A DNA stretch of 15,060 nucleotides. Source: an uncultured Flavobacteriales bacterium. GTDB taxonomy: Bacteria > Bacteroidota > Bacteroidia > Flavobacteriales > Crocinitomicaceae. Shown in pieces: positions 8,404-15,020 of this stretch. Every line of letters starts with the position of its first letter. Position 1 is the first letter of the stretch. The notes under the pieces are model-generated. The model made no database searches. It saw nothing but the letters and a program-made list of their open reading frames with translations, and was not told the origin of the DNA. The position numbers and the translations under genes were made by a program. The stretch lies in the NCBI GenBank assembly GCA_946886545.1, contig CAMPIU010000024.1, positions 1-15,060 of the forward strand. The letters are read 5' to 3'.

Positions 8404-9837
8404 ATGGAAGAAATGGTAGACGAAAGAAGATTAACCACCGAGGAGAAAGCCTTGAAAATTAATCTAACAAGTGACATTTATGGTTGTTTCGCCGAAATTG
8501 GTGCGGGACAGGAAGTTGCAGCAAACTTTTTTAAAGCCGGAGGTAGCTCCGGAACCATTGCATATACCCAATCGGCATACGATATGAAAGTGTCGGATGC
8601 AATGTACGGTGCAGCATCAAGATATGTATGTGAAGAGCGTTTAATAACCATGCTTCGAACAGAATATGAGACCTTGTGCGAACGTCTTCCGAAAAAGCAG
8701 GAGGTAGCTCGTTTCTTTGCATTTTGTAATACTGTTGAATCCTTAAATTACCATAAAACAAATCAAGGCCAGGGTTGGGTTGGGTTACGTTTCCAGTTAA
8801 AACAGGGAGGCGAATTCAACGACATTATTTTGCACGTAAAAATGCATGATAATTCGCACAAAGCACAACAGGAAGCCTTAGGGATTTTGGGTGTGAACCT
8901 GATCCACGCGGCTTACTTTTCAACGGATGATTTGGAAGAGTTCTTAACGAACTTGGTACACCGTATCCCGAGAGACCGTGTGGAAGTAGATATGTTACGT
9001 GTTTCCGGGCCGGATCTTGGTTTGGTAGATAACCGTATCATTGCACTAAACCTTGTTAAAAGAGGAATGACCGATGCAACAATGTTTGATTTGTGTGGTA
9101 CAGTTCTTCAACCTGCTGCGGCTTTATACAAAAAGAATATTTTGTTGATGCGCGGTCGATTCAGACCTGTTACGAAAGTGCATTTGGATATGATCGCGCA
9201 CGGTACAGAACAATTCCTGAGAGAAGAAGGAGTCCGTGAGGATAATTTATCCGTGATTTTCGAGTTAACTCTGAAAGATTTAACAGCGGACGGAAAAATT
9301 TCGGATAAAGATTTTATTGATCGTGCCGAATTGCTGGAATCATTAGGATACACCGTAATGATATCGAATTATCTGAAGCATTATAAAATGCTGGATTATT
9401 TGGCTACGATTGCCCGCGGACAAAAAATGGGCGTAATTGCCGGAATATATAACCTGCATACCATTTTTGACGAACGTTATTATGACAATCTGCCTGGCGG
9501 TCTGCTCGAAGCATTCGGTGTCGGATTCGGACACAATGTAAAAATGTATGTTTATCCGGCTATCAATGTGGATACAGGAGAACTATATACCTTGGACCAG
9601 TTGAGCATACCGAAGCATTTACATGGTTTGGTGCAGTTTTTACAGGATAACAATAAGTTGGCAGCAATCTCGGAATTTGATATGGATGCATTGAAAATCC
9701 TCTCTGATGATGTTTTGTCAAAAATTCGCGCCGGGGTAACAAGTTGGGAGCAGGATGTTCCGGAAAACGTTGTTAAAGCAATCAAATACTACGAACTTTT
9801 TGGTTACGACAAAAGAAAAGATACTGTAAACGTTTAA
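8404..9837 (+). CDS. Conserved uncharacterised soluble protein of about 480 aa
   Basis: 477 aa from ATG 8404; an in-frame TTG at 8377 would add nine residues but a -7 box lies between. There is no signal peptide, lipobox or membrane segment, so it should be cytosolic. The N-terminal part (IYGCFAEIGAGQEVAANFF, then AGGSSGTIAYTQSAYDM and a GWVGLRFQ segment) and the central part (EALGILGVNLI, VDMLRVSGPDLGLVDNR) look strongly conserved and belong to a family I remember from Bacteroidota, cyanobacteria and others without a known role. GRFRPVTKVHLDM (about 251-263) superficially resembles the GxFxPxHxGH nucleotidyltransferase motif, and database labels such as nicotinate-nucleotide adenylyltransferase or TonB-dependent receptor have been attached to relatives; the sequence gives no real support for either. 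It starts 40 nt after the peroxidase gene but seems to have its own promoter. Function unknown. Confidence 0.88.
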   Translation: MEEMVDERRLTTEEKALKINLTSDIYGCFAEIGAGQEVAANFFKAGGSSGTIAYTQSAYDMKVSDAMYGAASRYVCEERLITMLRTEYETLCERLPKKQEVARFFAFCNTVESLNYHKTNQGQGWVGLRFQLKQGGEFNDIILHVKMHDNSHKAQQEALGILGVNLIHAAYFSTDDLEEFLTNLVHRIPRDRVEVDMLRVSGPDLGLVDNRIIALNLVKRGMTDATMFDLCGTVLQPAAALYKKNILLMRGRFRPVTKVHLDMIAHGTEQFLREEGVREDNLSVIFELTLKDLTADGKISDKDFIDRAELLESLGYTVMISNYLKHYKMLDYLATIARGQKMGVIAGIYNLHTIFDERYYDNLPGGLLEAFGVGFGHNVKMYVYPAINVDTGELYTLDQLSIPKHLHGLVQFLQDNNKLAAISEFDMDALKILSDDVLSKIRAGVTSWEQDVPENVVKAIKYYELFGYDKRKDTVNV

Positions 9838-9848
9838 TTCTTTAAAAT

Positions 9849-9858
9849 ATTCCGGAAT
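9849..9858. repeat. 10-bp perfect palindrome
   Basis: ATTCCGGAAT lies 12 nt after the stop of the 8404-9837 gene. With a T-G wobble it can extend to a 6-bp stem around CCGG. No T-run follows, so it is not a standard terminator; it might be a protein-binding site or chance. Confidence 0.3.
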
Positions 9859-9971
9859 GTTAATGAATTGATAACTCTTTGAATAGAGAAGCCTAAAAAG
9901 ATTCATTGGAAATTTTATTTAGTGTAAATTAATTCCTTACATTGGTAAATAATGCTGCTATTTGTGTACCA

Positions 9972-11798
9972 ATGATTCGATTGTCAGAAAGTTTATTTCC
10001 AGTTAACTGCAAGCATTATTTTTTGCTCTTTCTGTTCGTTCATTGCTCAATCTTAAGTTTTTCTCAGGAAAAAAAATACGACCGCGAAGAGTTCAACCGG
10101 GAAATACATAAGCTTCGGGAAGATATGATCGTTGATATTTCAAAGGCCAATGAAAGTCTTCGGGTCCTGGATAATAAATACAAAGATCGCCACAATGCAG
10201 AGGTCAATTATTGCCTCACTATTATGAAAATTAAATTTTTCAGTGCGTATGGAGACTATGCCCGGGTAAAATTTGAGATCAACAAGGCCAAGCGTTTTCA
10301 GTTTTTTTTTAAAGTTAAAAAGCAGGATAAATTGTATTTGGATTTGTATAGTGCCGTATACGAAAGTCTTGGGCAAAATTATGACCTGCTGATAGAAAAA
10401 GTAAACAAGATTCTTGATAAATGTAATAAATCCGACAAATACCTTTTGCTTCAGTGTCGTTTGGTTCTTGCCAATTGTTACAGCGAAAAGGGAGATTTTG
10501 GAAAATCACTCAACCAAATTCAAGAGGCCAAAGTATTAACAGATAAAATGAGTGGTGCTTATAGTTTCCAGGTGGCTAATTCTGCAGGACAAGTTTATTT
10601 TTTTAATAATAGCATCAGTAAAGCGATTCATGAATTTCAATTTGCCAAGCGGCTTTCAAGATCCAATAATTGGAGATTTGCAGAGCAATATGCCAACGCA
10701 AGTTTAGGCGAAATTTATTTGTATACAGATCAATTGGAACTTGCGAAAAACTATTTTGATACGGTCCTGAAAAATGAAAAAGCTACCGAGTTGCGGGATT
10801 TATTCCAGGTTTACGGATGTATGGAACATTATTATGAGCTCAAAAACAACAGAGATTCCTCCTATTATTATTCCGTGCGAAGAAATGAAATAGATGATTT
10901 GTTGGAGAATCTTAGAAGTGAAAATTTAGTATTCGAATTGGAAAAAGATTTTCAGACGGAATCAAATCAGTATTTACTCGAAGAAGAACGAGGTAAAAAT
11001 CAGCAACTTCGATTGGTACTGATCCTTATTCTCATGAGTATCGTTGTGATAATCAGCATTTCTTATTTGTTTATTCGTCAAAAGAGCGATTCCAACAGGG
11101 TATTACAACTTCAAAAAGAAGAAATTGACGATAAGAACAAAGAAATTTCGAACTCTTTGGCAATGAAGGAAAGCCTTCTGAAAGAAATTCATCATCGGGT
11201 AAAGAACAATTTACAGGTGGTTTCAAGTATTTTGAACCTTCAATCGCGAAATGTTCATGACCCTGAAGCTCTTCGGATCCTTGAAGAAGGAAAAGAGCGT
11301 ATTCGTGCAATTGCATTGATCCATAACCAGCTCCATTTAAACAACGATTCCGCTTATGTAGAAATGGGTACTTATTTGAATAAATTGATTTCCCAAATGG
11401 GTGAATCGTTTTCGAGTTACAATAAAACAATCCAAGTAAAGGTCAATGTGGAAGAAATCAATTTGGCAATCGATTATGCCGTACCGGTGGGATTAATTAT
11501 GTGTGAATTGCTTTCAAATTCATACAAACATGCTTTTGCAGGCCGAAACGATGGACTCATTGAAATTGAATTAAAGAACCATCCGGAAAAGAATTTGAGC
11601 TATGAACTCCTGGTAAAAGATAACGGGGTGGGTTACCACGGAGAAACTGAATTTTTAGGACAATCCTCTACAGGTGTGGAAATTATCAGTGCTTTTATCC
11701 AGCAATTGGATGCAAAATACACTTATATAAATGACGGTGTATGGTTCGGTTTGTTTATTGAATTTGCAATTGATGAACGGCATTCGAAGTTCCATTGA
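9972..11798 (+). CDS. TPR-containing membrane histidine kinase, HisKA_2 type
   Basis: 608 aa from ATG 9972; a TTG at 9942 would add ten residues but overlaps TACATTGG (9938-9945), one base off the -7 consensus. Layout from the ATG: signal sequence with core YFLLFLFVHCSILSFSQ (16-32); an extracytoplasmic helical region (about 40-320) with tetratricopeptide-like repeats such as ANCYSEKGDFGKSLNQIQEA; coiled coil; a transmembrane helix (about 346-368); a second coiled coil; the dimerisation/phosphoacceptor motif EIHHRVKNNLQ with His407/408; and an ATPase domain with N-box CELLSNSYKHAF (511-522), DNGVG (550-554) and a STGVEII lid region. HisKA_2 kinases carry the HHRVKNNLQ motif. The ligand and cognate response regulator are unknown; none is encoded here. 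A T9 run at 10302-10310 lies inside the gene. The WYL regulator follows after 34 bp. Confidence 0.9.
   Translation: MIRLSESLFPVNCKHYFLLFLFVHCSILSFSQEKKYDREEFNREIHKLREDMIVDISKANESLRVLDNKYKDRHNAEVNYCLTIMKIKFFSAYGDYARVKFEINKAKRFQFFFKVKKQDKLYLDLYSAVYESLGQNYDLLIEKVNKILDKCNKSDKYLLLQCRLVLANCYSEKGDFGKSLNQIQEAKVLTDKMSGAYSFQVANSAGQVYFFNNSISKAIHEFQFAKRLSRSNNWRFAEQYANASLGEIYLYTDQLELAKNYFDTVLKNEKATELRDLFQVYGCMEHYYELKNNRDSSYYYSVRRNEIDDLLENLRSENLVFELEKDFQTESNQYLLEEERGKNQQLRLVLILILMSIVVIISISYLFIRQKSDSNRVLQLQKEEIDDKNKEISNSLAMKESLLKEIHHRVKNNLQVVSSILNLQSRNVHDPEALRILEEGKERIRAIALIHNQLHLNNDSAYVEMGTYLNKLISQMGESFSSYNKTIQVKVNVEEINLAIDYAVPVGLIMCELLSNSYKHAFAGRNDGLIEIELKNHPEKNLSYELLVKDNGVGYHGETEFLGQSSTGVEIISAFIQQLDAKYTYINDGVWFGLFIEFAIDERHSKFH
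10302..10310 (+). repeat. T9 homopolymer inside the kinase gene
   Basis: Nine T in a row, followed by AAA, encode FFF-K in the sensor region. It is the longest homopolymer I noticed in the window, and a change of one base would frameshift the kinase before its membrane segment. Confidence 0.7.
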
Positions 11799-11832
11799 GT
11801 TTTTTTTGATAATTTAGATTCAAAGTAGTGTT

Positions 11833-12846
11833 ATGCCGCATATTAAGAATGCCTTGTTGAGATTTCGGATTATTGATCGTGCACTGAGAAATAATTATAA
11901 GCCTTATCCGACAAAAGCAATGTTGCGTGAGGCTTGTGAAGAAGCATTATTCGGAAGTGTTGATGGTGCAAATATTTGCGATTCGACCATTGAGAAGGAT
12001 ATGTTTGCCATGAAAATGGAACATGATGCGCCGATCAAATATTCCAAAAGATACAATGGGTATTATTACAGTGATCCCGAATTTTCCCTGGATGAAATTC
12101 CTTTAAACGAATCTGATATTGAAGCAATCCGGTTTGCAGCAAATACATTGAGTCAGTTCAAGGATGTCGGAATGTTCAAACAATTTGGCTTTGCAATTGA
12201 TAAGATTGTAGATCGGGTGAATATTTCGAATGATATTAATGACAAATCCATTGATCGTTTTGTAGAGTTTGAAACTCCGGTTTCTTCTCGTGGCAGTGAA
12301 TTCCTCAATCCGATTTTAAATGCAATTAAGGATGGAAAGATCATTTATTTTGATTATGAAAGTTTTCAAACGCAAAAACGAAAAGCACGTAAGGTGTTGC
12401 CACTTTTATTAAAGGAATATAGAAATCGCTGGTATTTATTGTGTTATGATCTGGTCAAAGAAGGAATTATTACTTATGGTTTGGATCGAATTTATGATTT
12501 GCAAGGATCAGAAGAAGTATTCCGTTCTCCTATTTCCTTTAATCCGGACCAGTTTTTCGAACATGCAATTGGAATCACAGCAAGTAATGGAAAGCCTGAA
12601 ATTGTTGTTTTTAAGGCAGATAATATTGCAGCGAAATATATTGAATCTCAGCCTTTTCATGCAACTCAGAAAATAATTAAAGAAGGAAAGAATAAAACAA
12701 CCTTTGAAATGAAGGTGTTCATCTCTGAGGAATTGATTCGAAGTATTCTGAGTTATGGAGGTGAAATCATCGTGACCGAGCCTGAGTTATTGCGTAATCA
12801 CATTATGGATCGTATCAAAACCATGGTCGAAAACTATCATCAGTAG
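11833..12846 (+). CDS. WYL-domain transcriptional regulator
   Basis: 337 aa. Residues 1-80 look like a winged helix-turn-helix DNA-binding region (NALLRFRIIDRAL, then ICDSTIEKDMFAMK as a possible recognition segment and YNGYYYSD as a wing). Residues about 155-225 form the WYL domain, with W200-Y201-L202 in RNRWYLLCYDL and the basic KARKVLPLLLKEY before it; WYL domains are thought to bind ligands, possibly nucleic acid, and to control the attached DNA-binding domain. Residues 250-335 match the C-terminal WCX-type extension. The target genes are unknown. It follows the kinase by 34 bp in the same direction, with a TAATTTAG near-promoter (11810-11817) between, so it may be cotranscribed or separate. 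WYL proteins often regulate defence systems, but no defence gene is seen here. Its stop is one base from the original end of the convergent T9SS gene. Confidence 0.9.
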   Translation: MPHIKNALLRFRIIDRALRNNYKPYPTKAMLREACEEALFGSVDGANICDSTIEKDMFAMKMEHDAPIKYSKRYNGYYYSDPEFSLDEIPLNESDIEAIRFAANTLSQFKDVGMFKQFGFAIDKIVDRVNISNDINDKSIDRFVEFETPVSSRGSEFLNPILNAIKDGKIIYFDYESFQTQKRKARKVLPLLLKEYRNRWYLLCYDLVKEGIITYGLDRIYDLQGSEEVFRSPISFNPDQFFEHAIGITASNGKPEIVVFKADNIAAKYIESQPFHATQKIIKEGKNKTTFEMKVFISEELIRSILSYGGEIIVTEPELLRNHIMDRIKTMVENYHQ

Positions 12847-12847
12847 A

Positions 12848-12979
12848 TCATTTTTTGATAAGAATTTGAGAATTTGTTTTGGTCTTTAGAATGAAAACAC
12901 CTTCCTTTTGACTATCAAAATAAACTTCCGAATAACCATTGTGAGAAATTATGGACAAATTCCCGGACATATCCTGGCA
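12848..12979 (-). pseudogene. Orphaned C-terminal half of the T9SS sorting domain
   Basis: In the same frame as the upstream gene, after codons TAG-TCA-TAA (12988 down to 12980), 43 codons read on to a TGA at 12848-12850. The translation starts CQDMSGNLSIISHNG and ends with GVFILKTKTNSQILIKK, the usual end of a type A T9SS sorting domain (a Q-D/K turn, strands, a G-V/I-Y/F-hydrophobic-K pattern and terminal lysines). It continues the VFPNP...LRIV beginning of the domain found just before the stops. No start codon or promoter of its own is apparent, so it is probably untranslated unless the stops are read through. Confidence 0.75.
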
Positions 12980-13005
12980 TTATGACTAGACAATTCTCAA
13001 ATTCT
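12861..13005. repeat. Perfect 14-bp inverted repeat spanning the sorting-domain lesion
   Basis: AGAATTTGAGAATT at 12861-12874 and its exact reverse complement AATTCTCAAATTCT at 12992-13005 bracket 117 bp that contains both stop codons of the T9SS gene and most of its C-terminal tail. Both arms are within the original coding sequence. Confidence 0.75.
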
Positions 13006-13945
13006 CCAATTCGTTTTTGCTGCCTATAACCCTCACTCTTTCAGTTACCGGATTTGGGAAAACACGAATTTCGTAAGGTCCTGTTTCCAGCTTGTTATTG
13101 AGCGAAACAGTTTTCAAAATCGTTCGTTTACCATCAAAATCATATTGACTTAATCTGTAATAACTGATTCCATCGAGTGGTTCTGCATCTACTTCCTGGT
13201 ATTCTTTTGGAGATGTGCTTTCACCCGCTGCTTTTGTTGTTAAAAGCCGGATCCAGTCTATTGCATTTGATGAACGCTCAATTTCAAAATAATCACTGTT
13301 GATTTCAGATTCTGTTCCCCATTCCAAAAGAACGGATTCGTTTATCTTTACTGCAGTGAAGTCAATAAATTCTACCGGAAGAGCATTTCCAGGCATGTAG
13401 TGTACAGTTCCGTTGAAACTTCTGTCCGGACTAATAGTGCTGAAGGGATATGTAATTCCGATCCCACCGGAAATTGTCAGATCTGCATCCGAAGAAATAG
13501 TTCCATAACCTGCATTTGAAGTTGATAGTAAGGCTGTAGATTGAACGGGATTCGAAGCTGTAATGTAAAATCCATAAGTTTGTCCTGCAGGAATAACGAG
13601 ATTTACCGGAATATCCATGGCCGTTGCAGTATTTGATCCATTACTTGTGATTGACCCCGAAGAACCTACCAGCGTCCAATTGGCAGCTGTGTTTTCCGAT
13701 CCAAGGTAACTCCCAATCATGTAATAGATTTCATAAGCTCCGGTGGTTGAAGAAGGTAAGTTTGCATCAAAACAGAAAATGGTAACTTCGTTTGTGGCAC
13801 TGACGTCAAACATTACTCCATCATCGGAGTCGGTGCTTGAATATGGTGCTACCAAATTGGATGCACCGTCTACACATTGAGCCAAGAATGTGTTTGGGAT
13901 AAACAATAAGCAATAAGCTAATGAGAGAATTGTAAATTTCAACAT
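12986..13945 (-). CDS. T9SS cargo-type exported protein, sorting domain truncated by in-frame stops
   Basis: 319 aa as read to the first stop. Residues 1-23 are a signal peptide (MLKFTILSLAYCLLFIPNTFLAQ). Residues 24-185 are rich in Ser, Thr, Asn and Gly, beta-type, of unknown function. LPVEFIDFTAVK (189-200), LLEWGTESEINSDYFEIERS (206-225) and SYYRLSQYDFDGKR (261-274) form the fibronectin-like module that precedes the sorting domain in many Bacteroidota surface proteins. VFPNPV (295-300) opens the T9SS type A sorting domain, but the frame stops (TAG) after LRIV, about 25 residues into it. The remaining 43 residues are still present in frame after a second stop (TAA). As written, the product would reach the periplasm and probably not pass T9SS. 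Original gene extent was probably 12848-13945. It may be a young pseudogene; sequencing error is possible but would need several base errors. Confidence 0.85.
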   Translation of the reverse strand: MLKFTILSLAYCLLFIPNTFLAQCVDGASNLVAPYSSTDSDDGVMFDVSATNEVTIFCFDANLPSSTTGAYEIYYMIGSYLGSENTAANWTLVGSSGSITSNGSNTATAMDIPVNLVIPAGQTYGFYITASNPVQSTALLSTSNAGYGTISSDADLTISGGIGITYPFSTISPDRSFNGTVHYMPGNALPVEFIDFTAVKINESVLLEWGTESEINSDYFEIERSSNAIDWIRLLTTKAAGESTSPKEYQEVDAEPLDGISYYRLSQYDFDGKRTILKTVSLNNKLETGPYEIRVFPNPVTERVRVIGSKNELENLRIV

Positions 13946-14003
13946 GATCTAATGAATATAATGGTTGCCGGTAAGTTAATGAATTACAGGGTTATATATT
14001 CAA

Positions 14004-14032
14004 TTTTAACAGTTTGAAAATGATTTTTAACA
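14004..14032. repeat. Two TTTTAACA copies 21 bp apart
   Basis: TTTTAACA at 14004-14011 and 14025-14032, each followed by a related sequence (GTTTGA and ATTGA). The spacing is two DNA turns, as for a dimeric regulator site, 59 bp and more upstream of the T9SS gene start on the minus strand. AT-rich context makes chance possible. Confidence 0.4.
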
Positions 14033-14087
14033 ATTGACCTGAGTCGAATATTCATATTACATCCCTTCCTGTCTAAATTTTGGAGGG

Positions 14088-14206
14088 GTTGTAACTCGTC
14101 TTTTCGCCGCAGCGAACTAACGTTTATCCATCGTTAATGTAGCACTAATGTTTACCTGGTGCATATTTCATAAGTGTTGTAATCCGGTCTTTCCGTCGCG
14201 GCGGAG
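14088..14206. repeat. Degenerate GC-rich direct repeats, each with a short hairpin
   Basis: Two related units lie 88 bp apart in AT-rich non-coding DNA: 14088-14116 and 14176-14206. Both start GTTGTAA, then share CG, TCTTT, CG, CGC and GCG, about 22 of 27 aligned positions with one gap. Unit 1 contains the stem-loop TTCGC-CGCA-GCGAA (14103-14116); unit 2 contains CCGT-CGCG-GCGG with one wobble, extendable by two pairs (14191-14206). Unit 2 ends 14 nt before the paaG -7 box. This could be an interspersed repeat family or an operator pair. Confidence 0.5.
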
Positions 14207-14219
14207 TGATGCTTTTTTT

Positions 14220-14227
14220 TATCTTTG
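14220..14227 (+). promoter_or_regulatory. Probable -7 box of the paaG promoter
   Basis: TATCTTTG fits TAnnTTTG exactly, ends 19 nt before the ATG at 14247 and follows a T8 run. The expected -33 position is occupied by the GC-rich hairpin repeat rather than TTTG, which may point to a regulator-dependent promoter. Confidence 0.6.
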
Positions 14228-14246
14228 TTTCTAAAAAATATCGAGA

Positions 14247-15020
14247 ATGACACTGATTCAAGAATTTAAAAATGGAGTTTGTACACTCACTTTAAACAGG
14301 CCGCAGGTTTTCAATAGCTTTAATAAAGAAATGGCCATGGCTTTACAAAAAGCTTTGGATGAATGTGAGAAAGATGATTCTGTTCGTGCAATTGTTATTA
14401 AAGGAGAGGGGAAAGCATTTTGTGCCGGACAAGACCTGGCAGAAGCTACTGATCCAAATGGTCCGGAAATGCAGTCAATTGTTAGAGATCACTACAATCC
14501 GATTATTGAACGGATCAGAAATATTGAAAAGCCGATCATTGCAGGAATTAATGGCGTTGCTGCCGGTGCGGGAGCAAATATTGCTTTGGCTTGTGATTTA
14601 ACGATCGCAAAAGAATCTGCTTCATTCATTCAGGCGTTTTCTAAAATAGGTTTGATCCCTGATTCGGGTGGAACATTCTTTCTGCCACGCTTGGTAGGAA
14701 TGCAAAAAGCAATGGCTTTGATGATGACAGGAGAAAAAGTGTCAGCAAAAGATGCAGTTGCAATGAATATGATCTACAAAGCAGTGCCTGATGATTCATT
14801 TGAGGATGAGCTGACTAAATTGGCTGAAAATATAGCTTGCATGCCGACTTATGGTTTAGGATTAACCAAACGAGCTATTAATGCGAGTTTTACAAACGAC
14901 TTAACAGAACAATTGGCCGTTGAAGAACAGTTGCAAACACTTGCCGGAAGATCGGAAGATTTTACGGAAGGAGTGAATGCGTTTTTGGAAAAGAGAAGCC
15001 CGGTTTTTATAGGGAAATAA
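14247..15020 (+). CDS. paaG: Enoyl-CoA hydratase/isomerase family protein, PaaG-like (1,2-epoxyphenylacetyl-CoA isomerase)
   Basis: 257 aa, a full-length crotonase-fold enzyme. FCAGQDL (58-64) and NGVAAGAGANIALACD (102-117) give the oxyanion-hole loops, and FSKIGLIPDSGGT (131-143) places Asp139 where PaaG has its catalytic Asp. From memory, the HYNPIIERI segment and the ending LAGRSEDFTEGVNAFLEKRSP match E. coli PaaG closely. PaaG isomerises ring-epoxidised phenylacetyl-CoA to the oxepin in aerobic phenylacetate breakdown, and also shifts double bonds in later steps. No other paa gene is seen within the window, only 40 bp follow it. The alternative is a general enoyl-CoA hydratase of fatty acid breakdown, but the lack of a Glu pair and the C-terminal match favour PaaG. 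Promoter TATCTTTG upstream; the GC-rich repeats may control it. Confidence 0.88.
   Translation: MTLIQEFKNGVCTLTLNRPQVFNSFNKEMAMALQKALDECEKDDSVRAIVIKGEGKAFCAGQDLAEATDPNGPEMQSIVRDHYNPIIERIRNIEKPIIAGINGVAAGAGANIALACDLTIAKESASFIQAFSKIGLIPDSGGTFFLPRLVGMQKAMALMMTGEKVSAKDAVAMNMIYKAVPDDSFEDELTKLAENIACMPTYGLGLTKRAINASFTNDLTEQLAVEEQLQTLAGRSEDFTEGVNAFLEKRSPVFIGK

Larger units (their letters stand above)
13946..14246. other. 301-bp intergenic region between divergent genes
   Basis: No convincing gene. It holds the upstream regions of the T9SS gene (minus) and paaG (plus), the TTTTAACA pair, the GC-rich hairpin repeats, a CTAAyGTTTAyC pair (14117 and 14145) and the paaG -7 box. No clear promoter was found for the T9SS gene. 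Confidence 0.7.

Noticed and set aside
9849..9858. ATTCCGGAAT palindrome as a terminator
   Set aside because: The stem is weak and no T-run follows on either strand.
11071..11430. 119-aa open frame opposite the kinase catalytic region
   Set aside because: It lies antisense to the conserved HHRVKNNLQ region and has no recognisable domain.
11833..12846. WYL regulator as the marker of a phage-defence island
   Set aside because: No nuclease, methylase, CBASS, retron or similar gene is nearby; its neighbours are a kinase and a surface protein.
12875..12991. Invertible phase-variation switch for the T9SS sorting domain
   Set aside because: Inverting the segment between the 14-bp arms gives LRICFGL then a stop, so neither orientation makes a complete domain, and no recombinase is near.
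14193..14220. GC-rich hairpin followed by T8 as a rho-independent terminator
   Set aside because: Eight bases separate the stem from the T-run and the next gene starts just after, with no plus-strand gene upstream to terminate.
14148..14234. 28-codon open frame starting MFTWCIFHKCC
   Set aside because: It overlaps repeat unit 2 and the paaG -7 box, has no promoter or start signal of its own and is within chance length.
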